Shown here one piece after another: positions 44,719-52,807 of a DNA stretch of 64,000 nucleotides. Positions within the stretch are counted from its first letter, which is position 1. Each line of letters starts with the position of its first letter. The DNA is from Arthrobacter sp. APC 3897 (GTDB lineage Bacteria; Actinomycetota; Actinomycetes; Actinomycetales; Micrococcaceae): the NCBI RefSeq assembly GCF_030407495.1, contig NZ_JASDDG010000002.1, positions 62,001 to 126,000 of the forward strand. The letters run 5' to 3'. The translations under genes and the position numbers were made by a program. The notes under the pieces are model-generated. The model had not been told where the DNA came from. It searched no databases and saw only the letters and a program-made list of their open reading frames with translations.

Positions 44719-45567
44719 ATGGACATGCCCACCGTTTCCGATCTGGTCCGCACCAGCAACCCCGGCGACTGGCGTCCCGGCGATGCCTGGCTGGCCGGCG
44801 GCACCGTACTCTTCTCCTACGGCAGCGATTCCCTGCAGCGGCTGCTGGACATCACCGGTGCCGGCTGGGAACCGCTGAGCGTGTCCGACGGCGGACTGGA
44901 GATTGCGGCAACCTGCACCATCGCGGAACTGTACGCTTTTCCCGGCACAGCCCCTGCCGGCGTTAGGGCCGAGTGGCGGGCCCTGGATCTGGTGCCGTTG
45001 TGCTGTGATTCCTTTGTGGCGTCCTTCAAAGTCTGGAACGTTTCCACGGTGGGCGGCAACATCTGCACCGGCCTGCCCGCCGGGCCCATGACGGCCCTGA
45101 CCGCAGCGCTGGACGGTATTGCGGTGATCCACTCCCCCGGCGGGACGTCCCGCGAAATCCCCGTGGCTGACCTGGTGATCGGCGACGGCCGCACTGCACT
45201 GGCACCGGGAGAGCTGCTGCGCAGCGTAACCCTGCCGGCAGCCGCCCTGCGGGCCAGGACCGCGTTTCGCCGGCAGTCACTGACCAACCTGGGACGGTCC
45301 GGGGCGCTGCTGATTGGCCGGGTGGACGGGGACGGCACGTTTGTCCTGACCGTCACCGCCGCCACCAAGCGTCCGGTTCAGCTGCGGTTCGCCGCGCTGC
45401 CGACCGGCGTCGAACTCCGGGCGCAGCTCAGCGAACAGATCGACGCCGAACTGTGGCATGACGATGTCCACGGCCTGCCGGAATGGCGGCGCTACATGAC
45501 GGGCCGGCTGGCGGAAGAAATCCGGGCCGAGCTGGCCGCATCCGGGTCAAAGGAGGGTTCCCTGTGA
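44719..45567 (+). CDS. Xanthine dehydrogenase FAD-binding subunit
   Basis: 282 residues of the molybdopterin dehydrogenase FAD domain. WLAGGTVLFSYGSDS is the first FAD loop and FKVWNVSTVGGNICTGLPAGPM the second, with the conserved STVGGNI-type glycine motif. It takes electrons from the Fe-S centres to FAD and NAD. It overlaps the Fe-S/Mo subunit gene by 4 bp (GTGA). Confidence 0.92.
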   Translation: MDMPTVSDLVRTSNPGDWRPGDAWLAGGTVLFSYGSDSLQRLLDITGAGWEPLSVSDGGLEIAATCTIAELYAFPGTAPAGVRAEWRALDLVPLCCDSFVASFKVWNVSTVGGNICTGLPAGPMTALTAALDGIAVIHSPGGTSREIPVADLVIGDGRTALAPGELLRSVTLPAAALRARTAFRRQSLTNLGRSGALLIGRVDGDGTFVLTVTAATKRPVQLRFAALPTGVELRAQLSEQIDAELWHDDVHGLPEWRRYMTGRLAEEIRAELAASGSKEGSL

Positions 45568-48293
45568 CATACCGGATCAATAAGACCGAAGTGGAGGCTG
45601 CACCCTTCCCCGGCCAGTGCCTGCGCACCTTCCTGCGGGAGCAGGGCAGTCTGGGGGTCAAGAAAGGCTGCGACGCCGGAGACTGCGGTGCGTGCACCGT
45701 CCATGTTGACGGCAAGCCCGTCCACAGCTGCCTCTACCCGGCAGTGCGTGCCGAAGGCCGGGAAATCACCACCATAGAGGGGCTGGCCAACGGAGAGGAA
45801 CTGCATCCAATGCAGCAGCAGTTCCTGGACGCCCAGGGCTTCCAATGCGGTTTCTGCACAGCCGGCATGGTGATGACCGCCGCCGCGCTGGACGAGGAAC
45901 AGAAGCAGGATCTGCCCCGGAACCTCAAAGGAAATCTCTGCCGCTGCACAGGCTACCGCGCCGTCGGTGACGCGGTCTGCGGGCACCGCACCGTTGATGT
46001 CCCGGCCGGGACTTCTCCTGCTGCCCGGACCGTGGGCGCCTGCATCCCCGCCCCGGCCGGCCCGGACATTGTGACCGGCCGTGCCCGGTACACCATGGAT
46101 GTGCCGGCCGCGGAGCTGCCCGGGCTGCTGCATCTGAAGATCCTGCGCTCCCCGCACGCGCACGCACGGGTTGTTTCCATTGATGCGGGTGCCGCCCTGG
46201 CAGTGCCCGGCGTCGAGGCAGTCCTCACGCACAAGGACGCCCCGGGGCAGCTGTTCTCCACCGCGCAGCACGAACTGCACACCGATGACCCGGACGATAC
46301 GCGGATCCTGGATGACGTGGTCCGTTTCCGCGGCCAGCGTGTGGCCGCGGTTGTTGCCGCATCCGTGGGTGCCGCCGAAGAAGGGGTGAGGGCCCTCAAG
46401 GTTGACTACGAACTGCTCCCCGCGGTCCTGGACACCGCCTCGGCTCTGGCCGACGGCGCTCCCGAGGTCCATCCGGGCACCGCCGGCAACATCGTCGCGG
46501 AACTGCACTCCGAACTCGGTGACACTGCCGCCGGACTGTCGGCAGCCGACGTCGTGCATGAGAAAACCTACGAAAGCCAGCGCCTGCAGCACATGGCACT
46601 GGAAACGCACGGCTCCATTGCCTCCTTCGACGAGGCGGGCCGGCTGGTGGTGCGCACCTCCACGCAGGTTCCGTTCCTGATCCGGCGGGCGCTGTGCCGG
46701 GTCTTCGGGTTGAAGCCTGAATCCGTGCGGGTGCTCACCGGACGGGTGGGCGGCGGCTTCGGAGGCAAGCAGGAGATGCTCACCGAGGATCTGGCCGCAC
46801 TGGCCGCACTCAAGTTGAACCGTCCGGTGCAGCTCGAACTGACCCGCCGGGAACAGTTCACCGCCGCCACCGTGCGGCACCCCTTCTCGGTCCGGGTGCG
46901 GGCCGGAGCAACAAGGGACGGCACGCTGACCGCACTGGAGCTGGATGTCACCACCAACACGGGAGCCTACGGAAACCATGCCCCAGGCGTGATGTTCCAC
47001 GGCTGCGGTGAATCAGTGGCCGTGTACCGGTGTGACAACAAAAAGGTCGACGCGCGCGCCGTCTACACCAACACCGTTCCGTCCGGTGCCTTCCGCGGCT
47101 ACGGACTGAGCCAGATGATTTTCGCCGTCGAGTCCGCGATGGACGAATTGGCGCGCGGCATCGGGATGGATCCGCTGGAGTTCCGCCGCCGCAACGTCAT
47201 CGCCCGGGGTGACGCCATGCTCTCTACCTCCCCGGTTCCGGCGGAGGACGTCCATTACGGCAGCTACGGACTGGATCAATGCGTGGAACTGGTGCGTGCA
47301 GCGATGGAGCGGGGACAACTGTCCGCCGAAACTTCCGGCGACAACCTGGATGATCAGTGGCGGATTGGCACCGGGACCGCGGTCGCCATGATCGACACCG
47401 TTCCGCCGCGCGGGCACATGAGCCACGCCCGGATCCGGCTGCAGGAGGACGGACGGTACGGGCTCGACGTCGGCACCTCCGAGTTCGGCAACGGCACCAC
47501 CACTGTCCACACCCAGCTCGCGTCCACCGCCTTGCACACCACGGCGGACCGGATTGTCATCCGGCAGTCGGACACCGATCTGGTGGACCATGACACCGGG
47601 GCTTACGGCTCCACCGGCACCGTAGTGGCCGGCAAGGCTTCCCTGGCGGCGGCAGAGGAACTGGCCGTCCTGCTCAAGGGCTTCGCTGCCTCGCTCTTTT
47701 CCAACACGTCGGCCCAGGTGACGCTGCTGGCGGATGCGGTGGAGTGCGCCGGCGGGCGTATTTCGCTGGCCGACGTCGCAGTACGCGCGAAGGACGCCGG
47801 CATCGACCTGTCAGCACAGGGCCGCTGGGGCGGAACACCGCGCTCCGTAGCCTTCAATGTGCAGGGCTTCCGGGTGGGAGTGCACACCGGCACGGGTGAA
47901 ATCCGGATTCTGCAGAGCGTGCATGCCGCGGACGCCGGAGTGGTCATGAATCCGCTGCAGTGCCGGGGCCAGATTGAGGGCGGTATTGCCCAGGCACTGG
48001 GTGCGGCTCTGTTTGAAAAGGTTCAGGTGAGCAGCACCGGCGAGGTGACGACGAAGATCCTGCGCGAATACCATGTGCCGGCTTTCGCGGATGTGCCGCG
48101 CACAGAGGTGTACTTTGCGCAGACCAACGACTCGCTGGGTCCCATGGGTGCCAAGTCCATGAGTGAGAGCCCGTTCAACCCCGTGGCACCGGCCCTGGCC
48201 AACGCCGTCCGGGATGCCACCGGGGTCCGGTTCAGCGTTCTTCCGCTGGCCCGCGACGTGGTCTTTCTTGCGCTGCGCGAGGCGCGGGCCTAA
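45564..48293 (+). CDS. Xanthine dehydrogenase, fused 2Fe-2S and molybdenum subunit
   Basis: 909 residues from GTG 45564 (AGGAGGG upstream). Residues 1-80: plant-type [2Fe-2S] with GCDAGDCGACTVHVDG; 80-150: second [2Fe-2S] with CGFCTAGM and CRCTGY. Then a Mo-cofactor domain with GRVGGGFGGKQEM, the GAFRGYG motif and catalytic Glu in MGAKSMSESPFNP. It hydroxylates hypoxanthine/xanthine to urate. Fusion of the Fe-S and Mo parts with the FAD subunit separate resembles Desulfovibrio MOP more than the E. coli three-subunit or eukaryotic single-chain form. Confidence 0.93.
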   Translation: MTYRINKTEVEAAPFPGQCLRTFLREQGSLGVKKGCDAGDCGACTVHVDGKPVHSCLYPAVRAEGREITTIEGLANGEELHPMQQQFLDAQGFQCGFCTAGMVMTAAALDEEQKQDLPRNLKGNLCRCTGYRAVGDAVCGHRTVDVPAGTSPAARTVGACIPAPAGPDIVTGRARYTMDVPAAELPGLLHLKILRSPHAHARVVSIDAGAALAVPGVEAVLTHKDAPGQLFSTAQHELHTDDPDDTRILDDVVRFRGQRVAAVVAASVGAAEEGVRALKVDYELLPAVLDTASALADGAPEVHPGTAGNIVAELHSELGDTAAGLSAADVVHEKTYESQRLQHMALETHGSIASFDEAGRLVVRTSTQVPFLIRRALCRVFGLKPESVRVLTGRVGGGFGGKQEMLTEDLAALAALKLNRPVQLELTRREQFTAATVRHPFSVRVRAGATRDGTLTALELDVTTNTGAYGNHAPGVMFHGCGESVAVYRCDNKKVDARAVYTNTVPSGAFRGYGLSQMIFAVESAMDELARGIGMDPLEFRRRNVIARGDAMLSTSPVPAEDVHYGSYGLDQCVELVRAAMERGQLSAETSGDNLDDQWRIGTGTAVAMIDTVPPRGHMSHARIRLQEDGRYGLDVGTSEFGNGTTTVHTQLASTALHTTADRIVIRQSDTDLVDHDTGAYGSTGTVVAGKASLAAAEELAVLLKGFAASLFSNTSAQVTLLADAVECAGGRISLADVAVRAKDAGIDLSAQGRWGGTPRSVAFNVQGFRVGVHTGTGEIRILQSVHAADAGVVMNPLQCRGQIEGGIAQALGAALFEKVQVSSTGEVTTKILREYHVPAFADVPRTEVYFAQTNDSLGPMGAKSMSESPFNPVAPALANAVRDATGVRFSVLPLARDVVFLALREARA

Positions 48294-48337
48294 AGCCGTC
48301 CCGCCTCCGGGGATCCCTGCCGGGGGGGCTGAACTCC

Positions 48338-48697
48338 TCAGGCTCCGGACCAAAGCACGTAACCGCTCAGGTTGCTTAGCTGTGACATGTCATTCCAAGG
48401 CGTGCCATCATCAGCCGGCCGTACTTTATAGTCATCACCCATCCATCGCAGCGACATGCTCACGCGCATCAGATCGCCCTCCGCGGTTTCGAAGGCAAGG
48501 TCCATCTTTGCTTCCGAAGGGTTATAGGACTCGAGCGTGCAGCCACGAACTTGGATGCCGCTCTCCCCTGACGAATCCACGGCAGTGCCCGTGTCCCGGA
48601 CTGCGGCATCCCGGCCGGGCCCTGGTACCAGAAGCTGTTCGGACATCTTCATCATGACTTCGGGCGATCCCGAAGATCCCAGGGCGATGACGTTCAT
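48338..48697 (-). CDS. C-terminal half of a split protein
   Basis: 119 residues beginning with MNVIALGSSGSPEVMMK and ending LSNLSGYVLWSGA. Its start overlaps the stop of the upstream half by ATGA (48694-48697). Extending the frame upstream reads GGAL-stop-SAMNVIAL, which joins the other half (FASSPAGAL expected) except for one frame change and the TAG at 48704-48706. It probably was one protein of about 258 residues. Could be re-initiated translation, a sequencing error or gene decay. Function unknown; the soluble part looks like extracytoplasmic beta structure. Confidence 0.6.
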   Translation of the reverse strand: MNVIALGSSGSPEVMMKMSEQLLVPGPGRDAAVRDTGTAVDSSGESGIQVRGCTLESYNPSEAKMDLAFETAEGDLMRVSMSLRWMGDDYKVRPADDGTPWNDMSQLSNLSGYVLWSGA

Positions 48698-49113
48698 AGC
48701 CGACTAGAGGGCGCCGCCGGTGAGCTGGCGAAGCACGGCCGGAAGCCGCTCTCCTCCATTATTCCCGGGCCAAGGGATATCGGATCACGAGGCGTTGCCA
48801 TCCCATCCACCATCTTCCAGTTGGATATCGGCGCTGTATCCAGCGCCAGCTCATCGGTGGGCGGCAAGCCACACGCACTTTTCCGTTCAACGTTGTTGGT
48901 GCCGGTCGAGGCGGACGGGCCCGGAGCTTCAGAAGTGGAATTGCTGCTTCCGAAGGTTGGGGTTACAACAGACTGTGCACTGTCGTCTTTTGCAGGAAGC
49001 AGGAAGATGACAACGCCGGCAGCTATACAAGTGACCCCCAGCAAGACTGAGAGGACAAAGCCCGGCTTGGTGAACGGGGTGCTTTCAGGAGCGTTATCCG
49101 GGGACCTGTTCAC
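48694..49113 (-). CDS. N-terminal half of a split membrane-anchored protein
   Basis: 139 residues: short cytoplasmic part, one helix (GFVLSVLLGVTCIAAGVVIFLL), a Ser/Thr/Pro-rich linker and a domain (CGLPPTDELALDTAPISNWKMVDGMATP, PCFASSP) ending early. Proteins of this layout are common in actinobacterial mobile or conjugative regions, but no such genes adjoin. It precedes 48338-48697 and follows the 61-residue protein by 11 bp. All three probably form one operon. Confidence 0.62.
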   Translation of the reverse strand: MNRSPDNAPESTPFTKPGFVLSVLLGVTCIAAGVVIFLLPAKDDSAQSVVTPTFGSSNSTSEAPGPSASTGTNNVERKSACGLPPTDELALDTAPISNWKMVDGMATPRDPISLGPGIMEESGFRPCFASSPAAPSSRL

Positions 49114-49124
49114 GGAACCTCTCC

Positions 49125-49310
49125 TTAGTCACCGAGCCCTCCGCCTCCCGGGGCTCCCTGTCCGGCGGCGGCTGAACGCAGCTCGGCAATGCGCAGCCGC
49201 AGGAAGATGATCAGCAGCACCAGTGCCCAGACCGACAAAACCGCGACCGCCGCGACGATTAAGAAATAGAGGATGCCGAAAAGTGCGCCGATTCCGGACA
49301 TAGCTGCCAT
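49125..49310 (-). CDS. Small single-helix membrane protein
   Basis: 61 residues. One long hydrophobic stretch (GALFGILYFLIVAAVAVLSVWALVLLIIFL) precedes a basic-acidic amphipathic tail and a Gly-rich end. No family recognised. It is 11 bp upstream of the split membrane-anchored gene, so it may be its partner. Confidence 0.65.
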   Translation of the reverse strand: MAAMSGIGALFGILYFLIVAAVAVLSVWALVLLIIFLRLRIAELRSAAAGQGAPGGGGLGD

Positions 49311-49330
49311 TGATTCCCCCGATGAAAGCC

Positions 49331-49354
49331 GCCCGGAGCGGTGCCGCTCCGGGC
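49331..49354 (-). terminator. Hairpin, possible terminator after glcD
   Basis: GCCCGGAGCGG-TG-CCGCTCCGGGC is a perfect 11-bp inverted repeat 25 bp after the glcD stop on the minus strand. It is followed by only a short TTTC, so termination is likely but not certain. Confidence 0.45.
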
Positions 49355-49378
49355 TGGTGCCCCCGATCCTACACGGGC

Positions 49379-50776
49379 TCAGATGGCCTTGCCGGGGTTG
49401 AGGATGCCCAACGGATCCAGGGCCCGGCGGATGGAGTGCTGCACTCCCACCGATACGTCGCCCAGCTCGGCACCCACCCAGTCCCGTTTCAGCAGCCCCA
49501 CGCCGTGTTCACCGGTCAAGGTGCCGCCGAGCCGGTTGGCCAGGAAGAACATCTGCCCCAGGGCATCCTTGGCCGGACCCTCAGTGACCGAATCCTCGGG
49601 ATCCATCACGATCATGGGATGCAGGTTTCCGTCCGAGGCATGGGCGATGGTGAAAATCCTTACCCCGGTAGCAGCGGAAATCTCTTCAAGGCCGGTGACG
49701 GCTTCCGCCAGCCGTCCGCGCGGCACGCCGATGTCCCCGATCGAGACCCGCCCCATCTGCTCCAGGGAAGGAATTGCATCCCGGCGGGCACTCACCATCG
49801 CCGCTGCCTCGTCGTCGTCGGCCGCCTTCCCGCACGAGCCGGCGTAGGGGCGCACCGCTTCCAGCACTACGTCCTGTTCCAGGAACGCCCCGTAGCCGTC
49901 TGTCTGCACCAGGAGGAAAGATGCGCCTCGGGAGCGGTAATCGGAACCGGTGGCGGCGTCCACGGCTTCCAGGGTGGGCCCGTCCATCAGTTCCATCATG
50001 GACGGCTGGATCCGGGCGGCAACCACGGCCGACGCCGCGCGGGCCGCGCTTTCGACGTCGGGGAAGAAGGCGGCGACGGTGGCGGTGGCCACCGGCAGCG
50101 GCCGCAGGCGCAGCGTTGCCTCCACCACGATGCCGAGGGTTCCTTCGGAGCCGATAATCAGGGCGTTCAGGTCATAGCCGGTGACACCCTTGATGGTTTC
50201 CCTGCCCGTGCGCAGTTCGCGTCCGTCGGCCAGGATGACCCGAAGCGCCAGCACTGATTCGCGGGTGACACCGTACTTGGCGCAGCGCATGCCGCCGGCG
50301 TTGGTGGCAATGTTGCCGCCAATGGAACAGATGGCCGTACTTGCAGGATCAGGTGCATAAAACAGGCCGTACTCCGCGGCGGCCGCATTGATCTGAGCGT
50401 TCAGGACTCCGGGCTGGACCACTGCCAGCTGCTCCTGCGGGTCAATTCGCAGGATCTTGTTCATGCGGGAGACGTCCAGCACCACTTCGCCCGAGCGTGC
50501 TGATGACCCTCCGGCCAGTCCGGTTCCCGCACCTCGGGGCACCACCGGTACGCGGTGCCGGGTGGCAAGACGCAGGGTCTCCGCCACGTCCCCGGCGGAT
50601 TCGGCGAACACAACGCCGTCCGGATGGGTTTGGGCCACGAATCCGGAACGGTCGGTGCTGGCCTGTTCACGGTGACCGGGCTCGAGGGAGGCGTTCGGAG
50701 CCTGGCCCAGCAGGGTCGCGGCAGGGGCCGGGTCCGGCAGCCCTACAGTGGAATCGGAGTCGGAGAAGATGCTCAT
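49379..50776 (-). CDS. glcD: FAD-linked glycolate/lactate oxidase (GlcD type)
   Basis: 465 residues. The PCMH FAD fold is seen in PVVPRGAGTGLAGGSSARSGEVVLDVSRMN and CSIGGNIATNAGGMRCAKYGVT; the cap carries GSEGTLGIVVEATLRLRPL and ends with HASDGNLHPMI and GTLTGEHGVGLLKRDW (His of the active site). It oxidises glycolate or D-lactate to the keto acid. It overlaps the permease by 1 bp, so the pair is one operon. No GlcE/GlcF partner is here. Confidence 0.9.
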   Translation of the reverse strand: MSIFSDSDSTVGLPDPAPAATLLGQAPNASLEPGHREQASTDRSGFVAQTHPDGVVFAESAGDVAETLRLATRHRVPVVPRGAGTGLAGGSSARSGEVVLDVSRMNKILRIDPQEQLAVVQPGVLNAQINAAAAEYGLFYAPDPASTAICSIGGNIATNAGGMRCAKYGVTRESVLALRVILADGRELRTGRETIKGVTGYDLNALIIGSEGTLGIVVEATLRLRPLPVATATVAAFFPDVESAARAASAVVAARIQPSMMELMDGPTLEAVDAATGSDYRSRGASFLLVQTDGYGAFLEQDVVLEAVRPYAGSCGKAADDDEAAAMVSARRDAIPSLEQMGRVSIGDIGVPRGRLAEAVTGLEEISAATGVRIFTIAHASDGNLHPMIVMDPEDSVTEGPAKDALGQMFFLANRLGGTLTGEHGVGLLKRDWVGAELGDVSVGVQHSIRRALDPLGILNPGKAI

Positions 50777-52599
50777 CAGGGCACCATCCAGCCGAGGATG
50801 GACGTTGACTGCAGCCAGATCAGCAGCGTCATCATGACCAGCAGGCCAAGACTCCAGCCAATGAGTTTACGCAGCAGCGTGCTTTCAGCACCTTCCAGTC
50901 CCACGGCGGCTGAGGCGATGGCCAGATTCTGCAGCGACAGCATCTTGCCGAGCACTCCGGCGGAGGAGTTCGATGCCGCCATCAGGGTGGCGGACAGTCC
51001 CGTCTCGTTGGCCGCGGCCACCTGGAGCTGGCCGAACAGCGAGTTGGAGGAGGTGTCGGAACCCGTCAGCGCCACGCCAATCCAGCCCAGCAGCGGGGAC
51101 AACAGGGCAAAGAATCCCCCGGCGGAGGCCAGGGCCACACCCAGTGTGGTGGTTTGGCCGGACAGATTCATGACAAAGGACAGAGCCAGCACGGCGCAGA
51201 CGGTGACGATAGTCCAGCGCAGCTGCTTCAGGGTATCCCCGTACACGCGAACACCTTCGCGGGGCCGGATCCGGTACAGCAGCATGGTCAGGATCCCGGA
51301 GAACAGCAGGAGGGTTCCGGTGGCCCGGATGTGGTCGAACCGCAGGGTCTGCGCGGCAACCGCCGTCCCGTTGGAGTCCACCACGTCCAGCCCCGGCCAG
51401 TGGAAGGTGACACTGCCAATGGATGTCAGCCAGGTCTTGATCACCGGAATCTGGGCCAGCGAGAACACCACAATGATGATCAGGTACGGCGCTGTGGCCA
51501 TCCATACGCTGCGGGCATCGGGGCGGGCGGTGTTGCTCGTGGAACCGGGGCCGCCGGGAGCGGTGCTGCCTGCTCCCCCGGAACCGGCCGCGGCACCTGC
51601 CGATTCGCCGGCCGAACGCCGGCCCCGCCCGGTTTTGACCGGTTCTGCGGGGCCGGCCCCGTCGAGGGTTTCCGTTGTACTGCCGGAACCAGCGGCGCCG
51701 ACAGTTTCCCGCGGCGCTGCGGCAGCGTCCTGGTCTTCCTGCACCTGGCCGGACATGCCGATGATTTCTGCCGGCTGCCAAACGCGGAGCATCAGCAAAA
51801 CCGCAATCACCGTGGCGACCGCCGCCACGACGTCGGTCAGTTCCACGACAAAGAAGTTGGAGGCGAAGAACTGGGCCAGTCCGAAGACAAAACCCGCCAC
51901 CAGCGCCACGGGCCAGGTTTGTTTGAGGCCGCGTTTGCCGTCCACCAGGAACACCAGGATCAGCGGTACCACCAGGGCAATGAACGGGGTCTGCCGGCCG
52001 GTCATGGAGGACAACTCGTGCAGCGGAATTCCGGTGACGCCGTTCAGCGCAATGATCGGTGCGGCCATGGCTCCGAAGGCAACCGGAGCGGTGTTGGCCA
52101 GCAGGGCGACAATCGCCGATTTCAGGGGCTTCATGCCCGCTGCCATGAGCATGGCGGCCGCAATGGCTACCGGCGCACCAAACCCGGCCAGTGACTCCAG
52201 CAGCGCACCGAAGCAGAAAGCAATCAGGATGGACAGGATGCGCAGATCATCCGAGATGGAGCGGATGGTCCTGCCGAGGACTTCAAACCACGGGGTGGCC
52301 ACCGTGAGCTTGTAGATCCACAGGGCGTTGATCAGGATCCAGAGAATGGGAAAGATTGCGTAGAACGCACCCAGCCCGGTTGCCGCCGCCACCTGGCCGA
52401 TCGGCATCTGCCACCCGATCACCGCAAGCAGGATGGACAGCACCAGCGAGATGAGCCCGGCCTGGTAGGCCTTCATCCGGAAGACGCCCAGCAGGACAAA
52501 CAACAGCAGCAGCGGCAAGGCCGCAAGAACCGCGGACAGTGCCAGCGAATCGGCGATGGGATCGAGCGGCTGTTGGAACGCGGCTAGCTGTGTCCTCAC
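50776..52599 (-). CDS. LctP-family lactate/glycolate permease with long cytosolic insert
   Basis: 607 residues, about 12-13 helices. FGALLESLAGFGAPVAIAAAMLMAAGM and LLANTAPVAFGAMAAPIIALN are family motifs. Between helices, residues about 270-350 form a Gly/Ala/Ser/Glu-rich insert (for example RRSAGESAGAAAGSGGAG) not seen in standard LctP. It imports lactate or glycolate for GlcD. Its upstream region (52600-52734) shows no gene. Confidence 0.9.
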   Translation of the reverse strand: MRTQLAAFQQPLDPIADSLALSAVLAALPLLLLFVLLGVFRMKAYQAGLISLVLSILLAVIGWQMPIGQVAAATGLGAFYAIFPILWILINALWIYKLTVATPWFEVLGRTIRSISDDLRILSILIAFCFGALLESLAGFGAPVAIAAAMLMAAGMKPLKSAIVALLANTAPVAFGAMAAPIIALNGVTGIPLHELSSMTGRQTPFIALVVPLILVFLVDGKRGLKQTWPVALVAGFVFGLAQFFASNFFVVELTDVVAAVATVIAVLLMLRVWQPAEIIGMSGQVQEDQDAAAAPRETVGAAGSGSTTETLDGAGPAEPVKTGRGRRSAGESAGAAAGSGGAGSTAPGGPGSTSNTARPDARSVWMATAPYLIIIVVFSLAQIPVIKTWLTSIGSVTFHWPGLDVVDSNGTAVAAQTLRFDHIRATGTLLLFSGILTMLLYRIRPREGVRVYGDTLKQLRWTIVTVCAVLALSFVMNLSGQTTTLGVALASAGGFFALLSPLLGWIGVALTGSDTSSNSLFGQLQVAAANETGLSATLMAASNSSAGVLGKMLSLQNLAIASAAVGLEGAESTLLRKLIGWSLGLLVMMTLLIWLQSTSILGWMVP

Positions 52600-52734
52600 A
52601 AAAACTCCTTTGTCTTTGTTTCACATCCCTTCGCGCTGGGTAACCGAACCAGCCCCATCCGCGGTGACATTGGGTTGACCCTAGGCCCGAAGCCGCAAAT
52701 AGGTCAACGGTGGCGGCGGGAGAACTGCGGCTGC

Positions 52735-52764
52735 TCATGTGAGAGGACACTTTTGCTCACATGA
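52735..52764. promoter_or_regulatory. Inverted repeat before mannitol dehydrogenase
   Basis: TCATGTGAG at 52735-52743 and its exact complement CTCACATGA at 52756-52764, 12 bp apart, 44 bp upstream of the ATG at 52808. The TTTTGCTCA part also resembles three sites at 55287-55355 near the SorC gene, so it may be a SorC operator. Confidence 0.6.
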
Positions 52765-52807
52765 TAAATTGAGCCGCACCTATCCGACCCAGGCCTCAGG
52801 TGGAACC

